Below are positions 36,537-45,707 of a stretch of DNA of 64,000 nucleotides, piece by piece. The stretch's first letter is position 1, and the number at the start of each line of letters is the position of its first letter. The translations under genes and the position numbers were made by a program. A model generated the notes under the pieces. That model worked only from the letters and a program-made list of their open reading frames with translations, made no database searches and had not been told where the DNA came from. The DNA comes from Paenibacillus selenitireducens (GTDB lineage: Bacteria > Bacillota > Bacilli > Paenibacillales > Paenibacillaceae). Where the stretch lies: the NCBI RefSeq assembly GCF_002021565.1, contig NZ_MSZX01000012.1, forward strand, positions 161,656 to 225,655, read 5' to 3'.

Positions 36537-38786
36537 TTGAACAAATATTCCTTCACCAAAATGCTGACTTATGGAATGATGACCGTGGTAAGCGTCTCAT
36601 TATTTTTTAGTCCGATCGCACCTCCAAAGCAGGTAACAGCGGATTCCGTTAGTAGTTCAACTGCTGGTTCTTCGCAAATGTTCAAGGTGGGCGACAAAGT
36701 TACACTGCAGATGAATACAGCTTATTTTCCGACCCAACTAACTGGGAACAGCAATCCACGAAATCTTCAGATTGAGTATTATGGCAAAAAGGGCGAGTCA
36801 TTGAAAGTAGAATTGGTAGCTGGAGAGATGGTTGGTGTGGAGGATGACAGCCGCGGTACCTTGTGGATTCCCGCCTGGTACGTTACGAAGGAATCTGTAA
36901 TAACCAAGAGCATCTCGCCTATGACAGTAACTTTGAAATCAAAGCGGAGTTTGTCCATGACACCGGGCAGTAATCTGAAGATGTGGGATACGAAAAGCAA
37001 CATCTCGTATACCGCGGTTGCCCAGTGGAAGGATTGGTATGGGGTTCTTGTGAGCCCATCCGAATGGCAGCAGGATTCTAAGATTTTCCGTCCAGCTTTG
37101 ATGTGGGTACAAGCGAAGGATATCGAATCCAAGAAGACACTTCCTGAAGGGTTATGGAACGAGAACTCGAACATTTCGAGCGGTATCATCCGGGAATTGG
37201 TAACCTACATGCTTAAGGACGGGGATGATTCAGCATCCATACTCAAGCTGCTTGGCACACCGCAAGTGAAAGAAAAATCGGAAAATTTGCAGATGGATGC
37301 AGAGGCGCCGATACAGCTCGGCGAGGCTTGGAGATACGAGCGTGAGGATGCACAGTTTATTGCTACATTTTCCAAGTCAGGTAAGCTGAAGCGCACTAAG
37401 TGGATACTGCCCAGTGACACTTATCGAAGATCCGGACGCACCTCTGGAGACGACTATCATTTCACCTACGATTTCGTAACCACGCCGATCGCACGTACGC
37501 TAAAAGCCGATCCAATATGGAGAAATCAAGGGGATTTGAACTTTTCGTATTTGATCGGGGGAAATAAAGATGTTCTGCTGCTTAAAGGGGATGACGGAGG
37601 ATTCAGCGGCATGCATTATAACTCTTCGCTTTATGCTTTGAACCGGAAGACCAGCAAAAAGCTATGGCAGCAAAATGCGGGATTTGGCGGGTTTACGGCC
37701 ACAATGGATTCGGAGCATAAATATGTAACGATGTATTCCGCTATTAATCCTGATATACCAGATTACGAGGATCGTGTCCGTCACATTCGTGTGGCGGATG
37801 GCAAAATCGTGTGGGAGGTAAAGTTAAAGAAGAATGGCGGTTATAGTATGACAGCTGCCGATCGAGCCATCATTGTGTATGACAATTGGGAACCTGATTT
37901 AAAAAACAGTACGGTGACCGTATTGGACACCAAAACAGGGGTTGTACGCTGGAAAAAGGCGCTTTCAGGAAAATACCGTATTTTGAATCAAGGGGTGGAT
38001 GATCCGTACGTACTCATTCAACAGGATCAAGAGCTTAAAGCGTATCATTCGATCACGGGAAAAACGACCTGGAGCTTGACAGTGAAGGGAAAACAATTAG
38101 ATGATCCGACTAGAAACCCTTATTACACGGGGGGAAAACGGATTGAACCGTTGGCACAAGCAGATTCCACCACAAGATGGATTTTACTTGGAGATGAGTG
38201 GCTGCTGCTTAACATCAAAACCGGTAAGGCTGAGGCTGTATATCCAGCAAAACCTGATGAATTATTTGAAGTGCTGGATCAGCGTTATCTTCTTGTGCAG
38301 CGCGGACTGGACAATCGTGCGGAAGATATTGTGAGTATACTCTATGACGCTGTGGATCAGCGGGAATTGTGGACGTTGAAGGGTAAGGCTACTAAAGGAG
38401 TAATCGAAGGCAGCACGATCTATCTAACGCTAAATGGCATACCTGCCGCAGTTCATAAAGAAACCGGCGAGGTACTGTGGAAGATGAGGATGACATCTAC
38501 CAACAATGAGGATCTATCACATCTAGTCTACAGCAGTTATGCGGTGTTGGATCGTTATTTGCTCATTCAGTATGCTTCCGATCTATTCGTATTGAATAAA
38601 GAGGATGGTAGTCTGCTTGGAAGATTGCAAGATGTTCGTGCAGGAAGTGCCGAGCTTCGCGAGCAGGATGCTAGAAACGGTGCGCTGAATGCGACTGAAG
38701 CGGAGGTTTATGTCGGTACGGCCAATGGCGCATTTGTGCGATATGATGCGAAGGCATTGGAGCGATTGCTGGATCAAGTGGACTGA
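36537..38786 (+). CDS. Secreted PQQ-like beta-propeller protein
   Basis: 749 residues from a TTG at 36537, chosen because AAAGGATGG stands 5-8 bases upstream; an ATG three codons earlier lies inside that site. Signal peptide TYGMMTVVSVSLFFSPIAPP. The N-terminal 200 residues resemble SH3-like units. From about residue 330 repeated blades of PQQ type occur: LYALNRKTSKKLWQQN, HIRVADGKIVWEV, VTVLDTKTGVVRWKK, LKAYHSITGKTTWSL, AAVHKETGEVLWKM, LFVLNKEDGSLLG. No catalytic residues of quinoprotein dehydrogenases were noted, so a binding or assembly role at the cell surface is more likely. Confidence 0.82.
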   Translation: MNKYSFTKMLTYGMMTVVSVSLFFSPIAPPKQVTADSVSSSTAGSSQMFKVGDKVTLQMNTAYFPTQLTGNSNPRNLQIEYYGKKGESLKVELVAGEMVGVEDDSRGTLWIPAWYVTKESVITKSISPMTVTLKSKRSLSMTPGSNLKMWDTKSNISYTAVAQWKDWYGVLVSPSEWQQDSKIFRPALMWVQAKDIESKKTLPEGLWNENSNISSGIIRELVTYMLKDGDDSASILKLLGTPQVKEKSENLQMDAEAPIQLGEAWRYEREDAQFIATFSKSGKLKRTKWILPSDTYRRSGRTSGDDYHFTYDFVTTPIARTLKADPIWRNQGDLNFSYLIGGNKDVLLLKGDDGGFSGMHYNSSLYALNRKTSKKLWQQNAGFGGFTATMDSEHKYVTMYSAINPDIPDYEDRVRHIRVADGKIVWEVKLKKNGGYSMTAADRAIIVYDNWEPDLKNSTVTVLDTKTGVVRWKKALSGKYRILNQGVDDPYVLIQQDQELKAYHSITGKTTWSLTVKGKQLDDPTRNPYYTGGKRIEPLAQADSTTRWILLGDEWLLLNIKTGKAEAVYPAKPDELFEVLDQRYLLVQRGLDNRAEDIVSILYDAVDQRELWTLKGKATKGVIEGSTIYLTLNGIPAAVHKETGEVLWKMRMTSTNNEDLSHLVYSSYAVLDRYLLIQYASDLFVLNKEDGSLLGRLQDVRAGSAELREQDARNGALNATEAEVYVGTANGAFVRYDAKALERLLDQVD

Positions 38787-38818
38787 ATGAGTGGGATCAA
38801 GAAAGTAGCAAAAATAAA

Positions 38819-38866
38819 GAAATGGCAGTGTAGGAATAACCTTCTACACCGCCATTTTTTTATTTT
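38819..38866. terminator. Terminator between convergent propeller and SLH genes
   Basis: AATGGCAGTGTAG pairs with CTACACCGCCATT with a T run on the plus side. Confidence 0.85.
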
Positions 38867-38895
38867 TCGTATTTTTTTATGTAGCACCTGTCCCC

Positions 38896-39933
38896 TTATT
38901 TCCACCACTTATAATAAACGGTTGCATTCCCCGCCGGGCTTGTGATTTGCGGGTCAATGACCAAAGTCTTATTACTCACCGTAACGGAGATTTCCTTCTT
39001 ATTCTTCTCCGCCTCATCCACTTTCTTCAAGAAGGCTGCATCCACCTTGAACCCATATAAATTCAAGATATCCAGCATCATATTTCTTTGCGTAATATCC
39101 GCGGCATTAGATAGCGATACCCCGCTGAAAGACATGATTTGCTGTTCAAATTGAACGGCTACCGCAGTGTCGGTATCTGCCTGTTGAAGCGTTTTCGATA
39201 AAATAATCTTCGAATTCCCATCATCATAGATTCGATATCCCGTATATTTCGGGAATACTTGCTTGCGTATCGTTATGTACATTTGATCTCGATAGCTATC
39301 CCAAGCTGTTGGCAGCTTCGGCAGCTTTGCTTCAGCGGACGCCTCCTGAGGACGATCATACAATTCCTGCATCCCGTGATCCATCAAATTTCGGATGAGC
39401 TGCAGCGCTTCGGCACGGGTGATTGTATATCCGCCCATAAATCCCTGAATCGTATTTTCGCCTTTCACACGTCCCGTGGCATACTTTTTACCTAGTAGAT
39501 ATTGAATCGCCTGATTTCCTGAGTAGTTGACCCCATCCGCACTCGAGACTAATTCTGCGATATGCGCGCGTGTCGCATAGGTGCTCCGTTGCTTCACATC
39601 CGCATACCCGTTTAATGGATAATTTTTGAAATAAAGGTGATTGTAGTACTTGTCCGACCAATGATCAGAGATGAACTGATCCTCCAAATCCTTGCCGGTA
39701 ATCCCTACATACAGCATTCGGATAAATTCAGCCTCGGTTACATTCTGATTCGGCATGAACATGCCGTTCGCGTACCCTTTAACAATACCTTTTTCTACGC
39801 CCCACTCAATCGTTGTTTTTGCCCAATGATTTTCCGTATCTTTGAAAATGACGCCTTCCGCCGCTTGAACTTGTGTCACAAACAAGGTTGCAGATACAAG
39901 TAACGCCGCGCCTAGGACTAAAAGCCTTTTCAT
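38896..39933 (-). CDS. S-layer-homology-domain protein
   Basis: 345 residues. Signal peptide LLVLGAALLVSATLFVTQVQA followed by SLH units at about 28-190: FKDTENHWAKTTIEWGVEKG with GYANGMFMPNQNVTEAEFIRML, then YATRAHIAELVS and GGYTITRAEALQLIRNLM. SLH domains bind pyruvylated secondary cell-wall polymer. The C-terminal 150 residues contain an unassigned domain rich in charged residues. Probably a cell-wall-associated protein. Confidence 0.85.
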   Translation of the reverse strand: MKRLLVLGAALLVSATLFVTQVQAAEGVIFKDTENHWAKTTIEWGVEKGIVKGYANGMFMPNQNVTEAEFIRMLYVGITGKDLEDQFISDHWSDKYYNHLYFKNYPLNGYADVKQRSTYATRAHIAELVSSADGVNYSGNQAIQYLLGKKYATGRVKGENTIQGFMGGYTITRAEALQLIRNLMDHGMQELYDRPQEASAEAKLPKLPTAWDSYRDQMYITIRKQVFPKYTGYRIYDDGNSKIILSKTLQQADTDTAVAVQFEQQIMSFSGVSLSNAADITQRNMMLDILNLYGFKVDAAFLKKVDEAEKNKKEISVTVSNKTLVIDPQITSPAGNATVYYKWWK

Positions 39934-40085
39934 CTGATGACCTCCATCTGGTTGTTAGTTACCAAGAAAACATTCTAACGGTGTCGATTTCTGTCGGTCA
40001 AGCGCAGAAATTGTCAATTGCCAAAGTTGATCGAAACAGCCTATCTAAGCGCGCGAACATGGAGACTTATGAACTAATTACTGAA

Positions 40086-40126
40086 TATAAAAATAGAGCG
40101 CAAAGCCACTGGCGGCTTCACGCTCT
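40086..40126 (-). terminator. Terminator of the ABC-F gene
   Basis: AGAGCG-AAGCC pairs with GGCTT-CGCTCT; the minus strand continues ATTTTTATATTC. Confidence 0.85.
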
Positions 40127-40138
40127 GTTTCTTCTTGC

Positions 40139-41755
40139 TTAGTTGTACAATTTATCGCGCAATTGCTTAATTTCTTCGCTTTCAAGGTATTCATCGTACG
40201 ACATGGAGCGATCGATGATGCCGTTCGGCGTAATTTCAATGATACGGTTCGCAACCGTTTGAATGAACTGATGGTCATGGGAAACGAATAGCATCGTTTC
40301 TTTGTAATCGATCATACCATTATTGAGCGCTGTAATGGATTCCAAATCCAAGTGATTCGTTGGCTCATCCAAAAGCAATACGTTTGCGCCATGCAACATC
40401 ATTTTGGATAACATACAACGCACTTTCTCGCCCCCGGATAAGACGGATGCCTTTTTCAACGCCTCTTCACCAGAGAAGAGCATACGTCCCAAGAATCCAC
40501 GAAGGAATGTCTCATCAGGATCTTTAGAATACTGACGAAGCCAATCTACGAGGTTCATTTCCACGCCATCGAAGTATTCCGAGTTGTCTTTCGGGAAATA
40601 AGCTTGTGATGTCGTGATACCCCATGAGAATTCGCCGGCGTCGGCTTGAACTTCACCCATAAGAATTTGGAACAACGTCGATTTGGCAAGGCCATTCGGT
40701 CCTACAAGAGCGATTTTGTCGCCTTTGTTCACGATCAAGTTCAGATTCTCGAACACTTTTTCGCCTTCGATACTCTTCGTCAAGCCTTCAATCGTAAGGA
40801 TTTGCTTCCCGCCTTCACGATCCGCTTTGAAGTTAATGAACGGATATTTACGGTTCGATGGACGAAGGTCATCCAGCGTAATTTTGTCCAATTGCTTCTT
40901 ACGGGATGTCGCTTGCTTGGACTTGGAAGCATTCGCGCTAAAGCGTTGAATAAACGCTTGAAGTTCTTTGATTTTTTCTTCTTTCTTCTTGTTCGCGTCA
41001 CGCACCAATGTTAAGGCCAATTGGCTGGACTCATACCAGAAATCATAGTTGCCGACGTACATTTGGATTTTACCAAAGTCGATATCCGCAATGTGCGTAC
41101 ATACTTTATTCAGGAAGTGACGGTCATGGGATACCACAATAACGGTGCCTTCATAATCCATCAAGAAGTTCTCTAACCAGCTAATCGATTCGATGTCCAA
41201 ATGGTTGGTAGGCTCATCGAGCAGCAAGTTATGCGGTTGACCGAACAACGCTTGCGCCAAGAGAACGCGGACTTTCTCATTACCGGAGAGCTCTGCCATT
41301 TTCTTGTCATGCAGATCGCGACCGATACCTAAACCGATTAAGAGCGCTGCTGCATCCGACTCTGCATCCCAGCCGTTCATTTCGGCGAAATCGCCTTCTA
41401 ATTCACCCGCACGCAAGCCGTCTTCTTCCGTAAAATCAGCTTTTGCGTAGAGTGCGTCTTTTTCTTTCATGATGCTATATAGTTTCTGGTGACCCATAAT
41501 TACGGTTTCTAATACTGCGAACTCATCGTATTCGAAATGGTTCTGCTTCAGTACAGCCATCCGCTCGCCCGGCGTCATGCTCACATCACCGGTGTTCGCT
41601 TCAATCTCGCCGGACATAATTTTTAGAAATGTAGATTTACCCGCGCCGTTCGCTCCGATCAAGCCGTAGCAATTGCCAGGCGTGAACTTTATATTGACAT
41701 CTTCAAATAGCGGGCGCTTGCCATAACGCAAACTAACGCCTGTTACTGTTATCAT
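40139..41755 (-). CDS. ykpA: ABC-F family ATPase (YkpA/YbiT type)
   Basis: 538 residues with two ABC domains and no membrane segments. First domain: Walker A GANGAGKST (about 34-42), signature LSGNEKVR, DEPTNHLD. Second: GPNGLAKST, LSGGEKVR, DEPTNHLD. The second Walker A has Ala where the last Gly is usual, and the first signature is LSGNE. The linker of about 80 residues (KKKEEKIKELQAFIQRF) is typical of ABC-F proteins, which act on ribosomes. Length and linker fit YkpA of Bacillus. A role in translation factor function or antibiotic resistance cannot be told apart here. Confidence 0.88.
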   Translation of the reverse strand: MITVTGVSLRYGKRPLFEDVNIKFTPGNCYGLIGANGAGKSTFLKIMSGEIEANTGDVSMTPGERMAVLKQNHFEYDEFAVLETVIMGHQKLYSIMKEKDALYAKADFTEEDGLRAGELEGDFAEMNGWDAESDAAALLIGLGIGRDLHDKKMAELSGNEKVRVLLAQALFGQPHNLLLDEPTNHLDIESISWLENFLMDYEGTVIVVSHDRHFLNKVCTHIADIDFGKIQMYVGNYDFWYESSQLALTLVRDANKKKEEKIKELQAFIQRFSANASKSKQATSRKKQLDKITLDDLRPSNRKYPFINFKADREGGKQILTIEGLTKSIEGEKVFENLNLIVNKGDKIALVGPNGLAKSTLFQILMGEVQADAGEFSWGITTSQAYFPKDNSEYFDGVEMNLVDWLRQYSKDPDETFLRGFLGRMLFSGEEALKKASVLSGGEKVRCMLSKMMLHGANVLLLDEPTNHLDLESITALNNGMIDYKETMLFVSHDHQFIQTVANRIIEITPNGIIDRSMSYDEYLESEEIKQLRDKLYN

Positions 41756-41807
41756 GAAATAATCCGTCCTCTCTTCATTTCAACCTTATATACTTACCAA
41801 ATCCCTA

Positions 41808-42761
41808 TTATAACATAAAATACTTCGATAAACGTACTGTTTCCCCGTGAGATGGGAGGATTATTCGATCTTTCTCGATATTTTTACGTTTACGTTCCGC
41901 TTCGAGCCGATCGAGCGCCTCCTTCGGCGTGTCATCCGCTAACCGGAAGGCCCCATAATGCATCGGAATCATTACTTTCGCGCGGGATTCAATAAAACAT
42001 TGCAATGCCTCTTCCGGTGTCACATGCTGCGTCTTCATAAACCACTCCGGCTCATAGGCCCCAATGGGCATTAAGGACACATCGATGCTGAATCGTTCAC
42101 CAATGTCTTTAAAACCGTGAAAATATCCGGTATCGCCCACAAAATGGATGGTCGGGTACGGCGCGGTGGAGGAAGGAATCGGTTCAATCATATATCCCCC
42201 CCAATGAGACTTATTCGTATCGATCAAGGTTCGTCTTGTCCAATGCTGTGTCGGCACGAACGTGAATTGAACTTCCCGAAGCGACAGACTTTCCCACCAA
42301 TGCAATTCCACAACGCGGCGGAAGCCTTTGCGCTGCATTTTATCTTTCAGTCCCGCGGGCACGACCAAGGTCGTCTGTTCGCTATATAATTTTCGCACGG
42401 AGGCGACGTGTAAATGATCATAATGAGAATGCGAAATGAGAATCACATCGATGGTCGGCATCGCCTGAATCGGCACGCCCGGCTTCGCGAGTCGACGCTG
42501 AAGCGCCATGCGATTAGCCCAGACCGGATCGGTTACAATATTCAACCCTGCATACTGAATAAAAAAAGTCGAATGTCCAATCCACGTGACGGTCGGCTCG
42601 ACCCGATTCTCCTGTAAGTAAGCAACATCGGGATCGACGTGAGGCACAACGTAGGAATAATCTTTCTGCTTCTCACGCCGTTCTTTTCGCCATTGTCTTA
42701 AGCTTTTGAGGTCATTATTCATCTTGATGAAGTCTAAATTATGAAACCGTTCTTTAGCCAT
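41808..42761 (-). CDS. MBL-fold metal-dependent hydrolase (NAPE-PLD/UlaG-like)
   Basis: 317 residues. The metallo-beta-lactamase motif HSHYDHL (about 111-117) follows TWIGHSTFFIQYAGLNIVTDP (described by ends, 59-78). Further ligands in PTQHWTRR, HFVGDTGYF and PMHYGAFRL. This arrangement resembles N-acylphosphatidylethanolamine phospholipase D-like proteins. Cytoplasmic; substrate unknown. Confidence 0.85.
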   Translation of the reverse strand: MAKERFHNLDFIKMNNDLKSLRQWRKERREKQKDYSYVVPHVDPDVAYLQENRVEPTVTWIGHSTFFIQYAGLNIVTDPVWANRMALQRRLAKPGVPIQAMPTIDVILISHSHYDHLHVASVRKLYSEQTTLVVPAGLKDKMQRKGFRRVVELHWWESLSLREVQFTFVPTQHWTRRTLIDTNKSHWGGYMIEPIPSSTAPYPTIHFVGDTGYFHGFKDIGERFSIDVSLMPIGAYEPEWFMKTQHVTPEEALQCFIESRAKVMIPMHYGAFRLADDTPKEALDRLEAERKRKNIEKDRIILPSHGETVRLSKYFML

Positions 42762-42816
42762 AATCCTTCCGCTCCTTTCTTTGTTCTATTTTAGCAAAAA
42801 ATAACCCCAAAACAAA

Positions 42817-42841
42817 AACCTTGACTGGGGAGGTCAAGGTT
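42817..42841 (-). terminator. Terminator overlapping the amidase gene stop
   Basis: AACCTTGAC pairs with GTCAAGGTT; the upstream arm lies within the last codons and stop of the amidase gene, and the minus strand continues TTTTGTTTTGG. Confidence 0.8.
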
Positions 42842-43964
42842 TCTCCTGGATATGGAACAGCAGATAGTGCGTTCTTCGCGTCCAACCTAAATCAAAAGGC
42901 ATATGGTATCGGTCCGAGGTATGGGAATTCACAAGCGGATAACCATTCTGATCCCGGCCTACGACGACGGCGAAATGGTCTACATCGTTATTGAAAGCAT
43001 ATGCGATCAAATCACCTGGTTGCAGCCGGGCAATCGCTCCTTCCGGATGTTCTGAAGTGGACTGTACCACTTCACGAAATGTACCCTGTGCAATAAGCTT
43101 GCCATGGCGGCTCGTTATCAGAAACTTCTTGAACAGATCCGTGTAAATCCATGCGGAGCTTCCCCCTTTTCCTGGCTCATAATGCCATTGATCCGTCGTT
43201 GGCAAGCGGCCTCCCTCCGCGGCATCTCCCCACACTTGCGAGATAAAATTCGTACAATCTCCACCAGCGTCCGTGTAATCCTGATATTTACGGTTATATT
43301 GTCCCTCATTGCCTGCTCCCCAAGCGGCTCCTGCATAACGGTTCGCATAAGCAACAGCTTTCTCTCGATACGTCGTCGCGGATGAACTGCGAGGGGGGGA
43401 TAAGGGCTCGGACGGATTCTGCACGGTGGGTTGGGAAGGAAATCCGGGTACGCCTTCCGCTGGAATGAGGTCTGGATTCACGTACAATGGGTCCAAATAA
43501 TCATCCTGCAACAACCTCCATTGCCCGTTCATTCGTTGCAAAATAAGCCGATGCCGAGTACCAATCCCAAAGGACTGCGCCGGAATTTGCGGGTGAAGCG
43601 GATATGTATAGGATAATTTCACGGATTGTACTAGTTGAACCCGAGCAAGCGAGCCATTCTGGCGAATCCGTTCGATGGTTATCTTGCCTTGCGATTTCGT
43701 GAGCTGGATGCTCCGTTTCTCCGCCCACACGCGAATATATTGACTGCGCCGCAGTTCATGCTCTAGCGTCATGCGTCCCGCCTCATTGGATATCACATAA
43801 TAAGCGGAGAGCTGATCTTTATTTTCTTGTAGAAGTACCTCGTGACGAGCCTGATACAACTGGGTAAGAAATTGAGTAATGCTCTGCTCCTCTCCCGTCG
43901 GCTCTTCTGTCCATCCGAGTCCCAGTAATGTGATAAGTAGTGTCAGTAAAACCTTTGTCGCCAT
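42834..43964 (-). CDS. Secreted amidase_6-domain protein
   Basis: 376 residues. Signal peptide KVLLTLLITLLGLGWT. Residues about 20-190 are an SnoaL/NTF2-like region; a proline-rich linker follows (PSEPLSPPRSS). The amidase_6 domain starts at YREKAVAYANRYAGAAWG and has catalytic-type GGDCTNFISQVW (about 235-246), then DHFAVVVG with histidine. Such domains are thought to cleave amide bonds in cell-wall or similar substrates. AGAGGTTG precedes the ATG. Confidence 0.85.
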   Translation of the reverse strand: MATKVLLTLLITLLGLGWTEEPTGEEQSITQFLTQLYQARHEVLLQENKDQLSAYYVISNEAGRMTLEHELRRSQYIRVWAEKRSIQLTKSQGKITIERIRQNGSLARVQLVQSVKLSYTYPLHPQIPAQSFGIGTRHRLILQRMNGQWRLLQDDYLDPLYVNPDLIPAEGVPGFPSQPTVQNPSEPLSPPRSSSATTYREKAVAYANRYAGAAWGAGNEGQYNRKYQDYTDAGGDCTNFISQVWGDAAEGGRLPTTDQWHYEPGKGGSSAWIYTDLFKKFLITSRHGKLIAQGTFREVVQSTSEHPEGAIARLQPGDLIAYAFNNDVDHFAVVVGRDQNGYPLVNSHTSDRYHMPFDLGWTRRTHYLLFHIQEKP

Positions 43965-44081
43965 CTTTCAACCTCTTCTTATGCTTCCTGAATTGCTGTT
44001 ATATCGTTACCGTTTTTCGTGCTTGTTATGTGATAACCGAGTATAATATAGTTACTTGCTATATAATTGGAGGGAAATCTC

Positions 44082-45227
44082 ATGAAAATCATTTCGATTG
44101 AACCGACGCCAAGTCCGAACTCCATGAAGCTTCATTTGGACGAGAGTCTTGCAGCCGGCGTTCGAAAAACATATACATCGGAGAATGAGCGATCAGCACC
44201 CGGTTTTATTCAAAAAATGCTTGCCATACCTGGCGTGAAAAGCGTATTCCATACCGCCGACTTCGTGGCTATAGATCGTCATCCGCGCGGCGATTGGGCG
44301 CAAATTCTCGGCGAAGTACGCGACCTCTTCGGTGCTTCCGAAGGGGATGCTCCTTTAGCCGAATGGGACCCGAATGCTGCGAACAGCTTCGGTGAAGCCC
44401 AAGTACTCGTGCAGTACTTCCGCAGCATCCCGATGCAAATCCGGGTCAAGGCTGGGCTGGAAGAAGCACGAGTGGGATTATCCGACCGCTTCACGCAAGC
44501 GGTCTCCGATGTTGCGAGCGCATCGCTCATCAAGGAGCGGAAGCTCGTCGAATTTGGCGTCCGCTACGGGGAGCTAGCGGACATCGCCAAGGAAGTGGAG
44601 CAGGAGCTCGAGGCCGCCTACGGCAAAGAGCGTCTGCAGAAGCTTGTGCAGCAGGCGATTGCGATGGGCGCAAGCGCTGAGCCGTTGATTGAGGAGCGCG
44701 GCGAGCTGTCGGACAGCGAGATCGCAGCGCTCCTGCGCGACGCGGACTGGCGCGTGCGGTACGCCGCGCTAGACCGCATGCAGCCGACGCCTGCGCGGCT
44801 GCCGCTGCTCGCGGAAGCTTTGCGCGATGCGCAAAGCTCGATCCGCCGCCTCGCCGTGGTATACCTCGGCGAGCTGCGTGTGCCTGACGTGATGCCGCTC
44901 CTATTCGCGGCATTGCGCGATACGTCCGCAGCCGTGCGGCGGACGGCCGGGGACACCTTGTCCGATATCGGCGACGCCGTCGCGATCGGACCAATGATTG
45001 AAGCGCTTAGCGACTCGAACAAGCTCGTTCGCTGGCGCGCCGCCCGCTTCTTGTATGAAGCCGGCGACGAAACCGCGCTGGACGCGCTGCGCACAGCGAC
45101 CGCTGACCAGGAGTTCGAGGTCAGCTTGCAAGCCAAGATGGCTGTCGAACGCATCGAAGCCGGCGAGGCAGCCGCAGGTACCGTCTGGCAGCAGATGGCG
45201 CGCCGCAACGATAGCGACCCGGCCTAA
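44082..45227 (+). CDS. CvfC/YpgR-like protein: NifU N-terminal-like domain plus HEAT repeats
   Basis: 381 residues from the ATG at 44082 behind GGAGGG. The N-terminal 75 residues (PTPSPNSMKLHLDE, GVKSVFHTADFVAI) match the NifU N-terminal/scaffold-like domain of the conserved virulence factor C family. The rest is a run of HEAT-type repeats: DADWRVRYAALDRM, DAQSSIRRLAVVYLGEL, DTSAAVRRTAGDTLSDIG, DSNKLVRWRAARFLYEAG, DQEFEVSLQAKMAVERI. The last half (from about 44560) is much richer in G and C than the first, for example long runs of CG-rich codons, unlike neighbouring genes. Confidence 0.82.
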   Translation: MKIISIEPTPSPNSMKLHLDESLAAGVRKTYTSENERSAPGFIQKMLAIPGVKSVFHTADFVAIDRHPRGDWAQILGEVRDLFGASEGDAPLAEWDPNAANSFGEAQVLVQYFRSIPMQIRVKAGLEEARVGLSDRFTQAVSDVASASLIKERKLVEFGVRYGELADIAKEVEQELEAAYGKERLQKLVQQAIAMGASAEPLIEERGELSDSEIAALLRDADWRVRYAALDRMQPTPARLPLLAEALRDAQSSIRRLAVVYLGELRVPDVMPLLFAALRDTSAAVRRTAGDTLSDIGDAVAIGPMIEALSDSNKLVRWRAARFLYEAGDETALDALRTATADQEFEVSLQAKMAVERIEAGEAAAGTVWQQMARRNDSDPA

Positions 45228-45393
45228 CCTAGCCGCAGCGTCCCCGTTGTTTCGAAGCTCCAGGTTCATAACCAACAACCAACATATCAAAAGCGCACCC
45301 TACGGTTCTCTATTGTGTAAACTTATACGTTGGTCGATAGGAGAGGTGTGCTGGTGTTTCAAATCAACTGTCGTAGCAATCCGGGAGCAAAAG

Positions 45394-45571
45394 CGGACTT
45401 GAGAGACCTTATTCTTTGCTATACTCACATATTAGCCGCTTTTGCGGACTCAGATGCCCTTATTCTGTGCTATTAATGAGTATATACCCTATTTATAGGA
45501 GAATAAGGGCTCCTGTGTCCGTTCAACCAGCATTTTGAGTACTTTTTGCATAATAAGGGCTCCTGTGTCCG
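45394..45571. repeat. Four copies of a 22-bp dispersed motif, two in each orientation
   Basis: Forward: 45394-45415 (CGGACTTGAGAGACCTTATT) and 45445-45466 (CGGACTCAGATGCCCTTATT). Reverse-complement copies: 45500-45521 and 45550-45571, both with AATAAGGGCTCCTGTGTCCG. The two halves can fold into a large cruciform or hairpin. No gene is present in 45228-45650. Confidence 0.75.
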
Positions 45572-45619
45572 TTCATTTCTCGCGCCGTTCCCTGCACCCT
45601 TTTTTGATTTCAGTAAACA

Positions 45620-45647
45620 CTCGGAAATATATAAATTCTATAATCTT
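45620..45647. repeat. Dispersed repeat copy B (related to 3601-3629)
   Basis: CTCGGAAATATATAAATTCT followed by ATAATCTT. As with copy A, it adjoins the hairpin of a minus-strand terminator. Confidence 0.6.
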
Positions 45648-45651
45648 AACA

Positions 45652-45700
45652 AAAGCGCACCCTAGCACTCTAACTGATAAGAGTGCGTAAGGTGCGCTTT
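45652..45700 (-). terminator. Hairpin downstream of the tandem-repeat array
   Basis: AAAGCGCACC and GCACTCT pair with AAGAGTGC and GGTGCGCTTT. The minus strand continues TGTTAAGATT. It would stop transcripts that pass from the ABC exporter gene through the repeat array. A partial copy of its arm (AAAAGCGCACCCTA) recurs at 45289-45302. Confidence 0.65.
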
Positions 45701-45707
45701 AATTGTC

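Noticed and set aside
44530..45290. Long Arg/Ala-rich antisense frames
   Set aside because: Result of the high G+C of the HEAT-repeat half of the CvfC-like gene; no family match or start signal.
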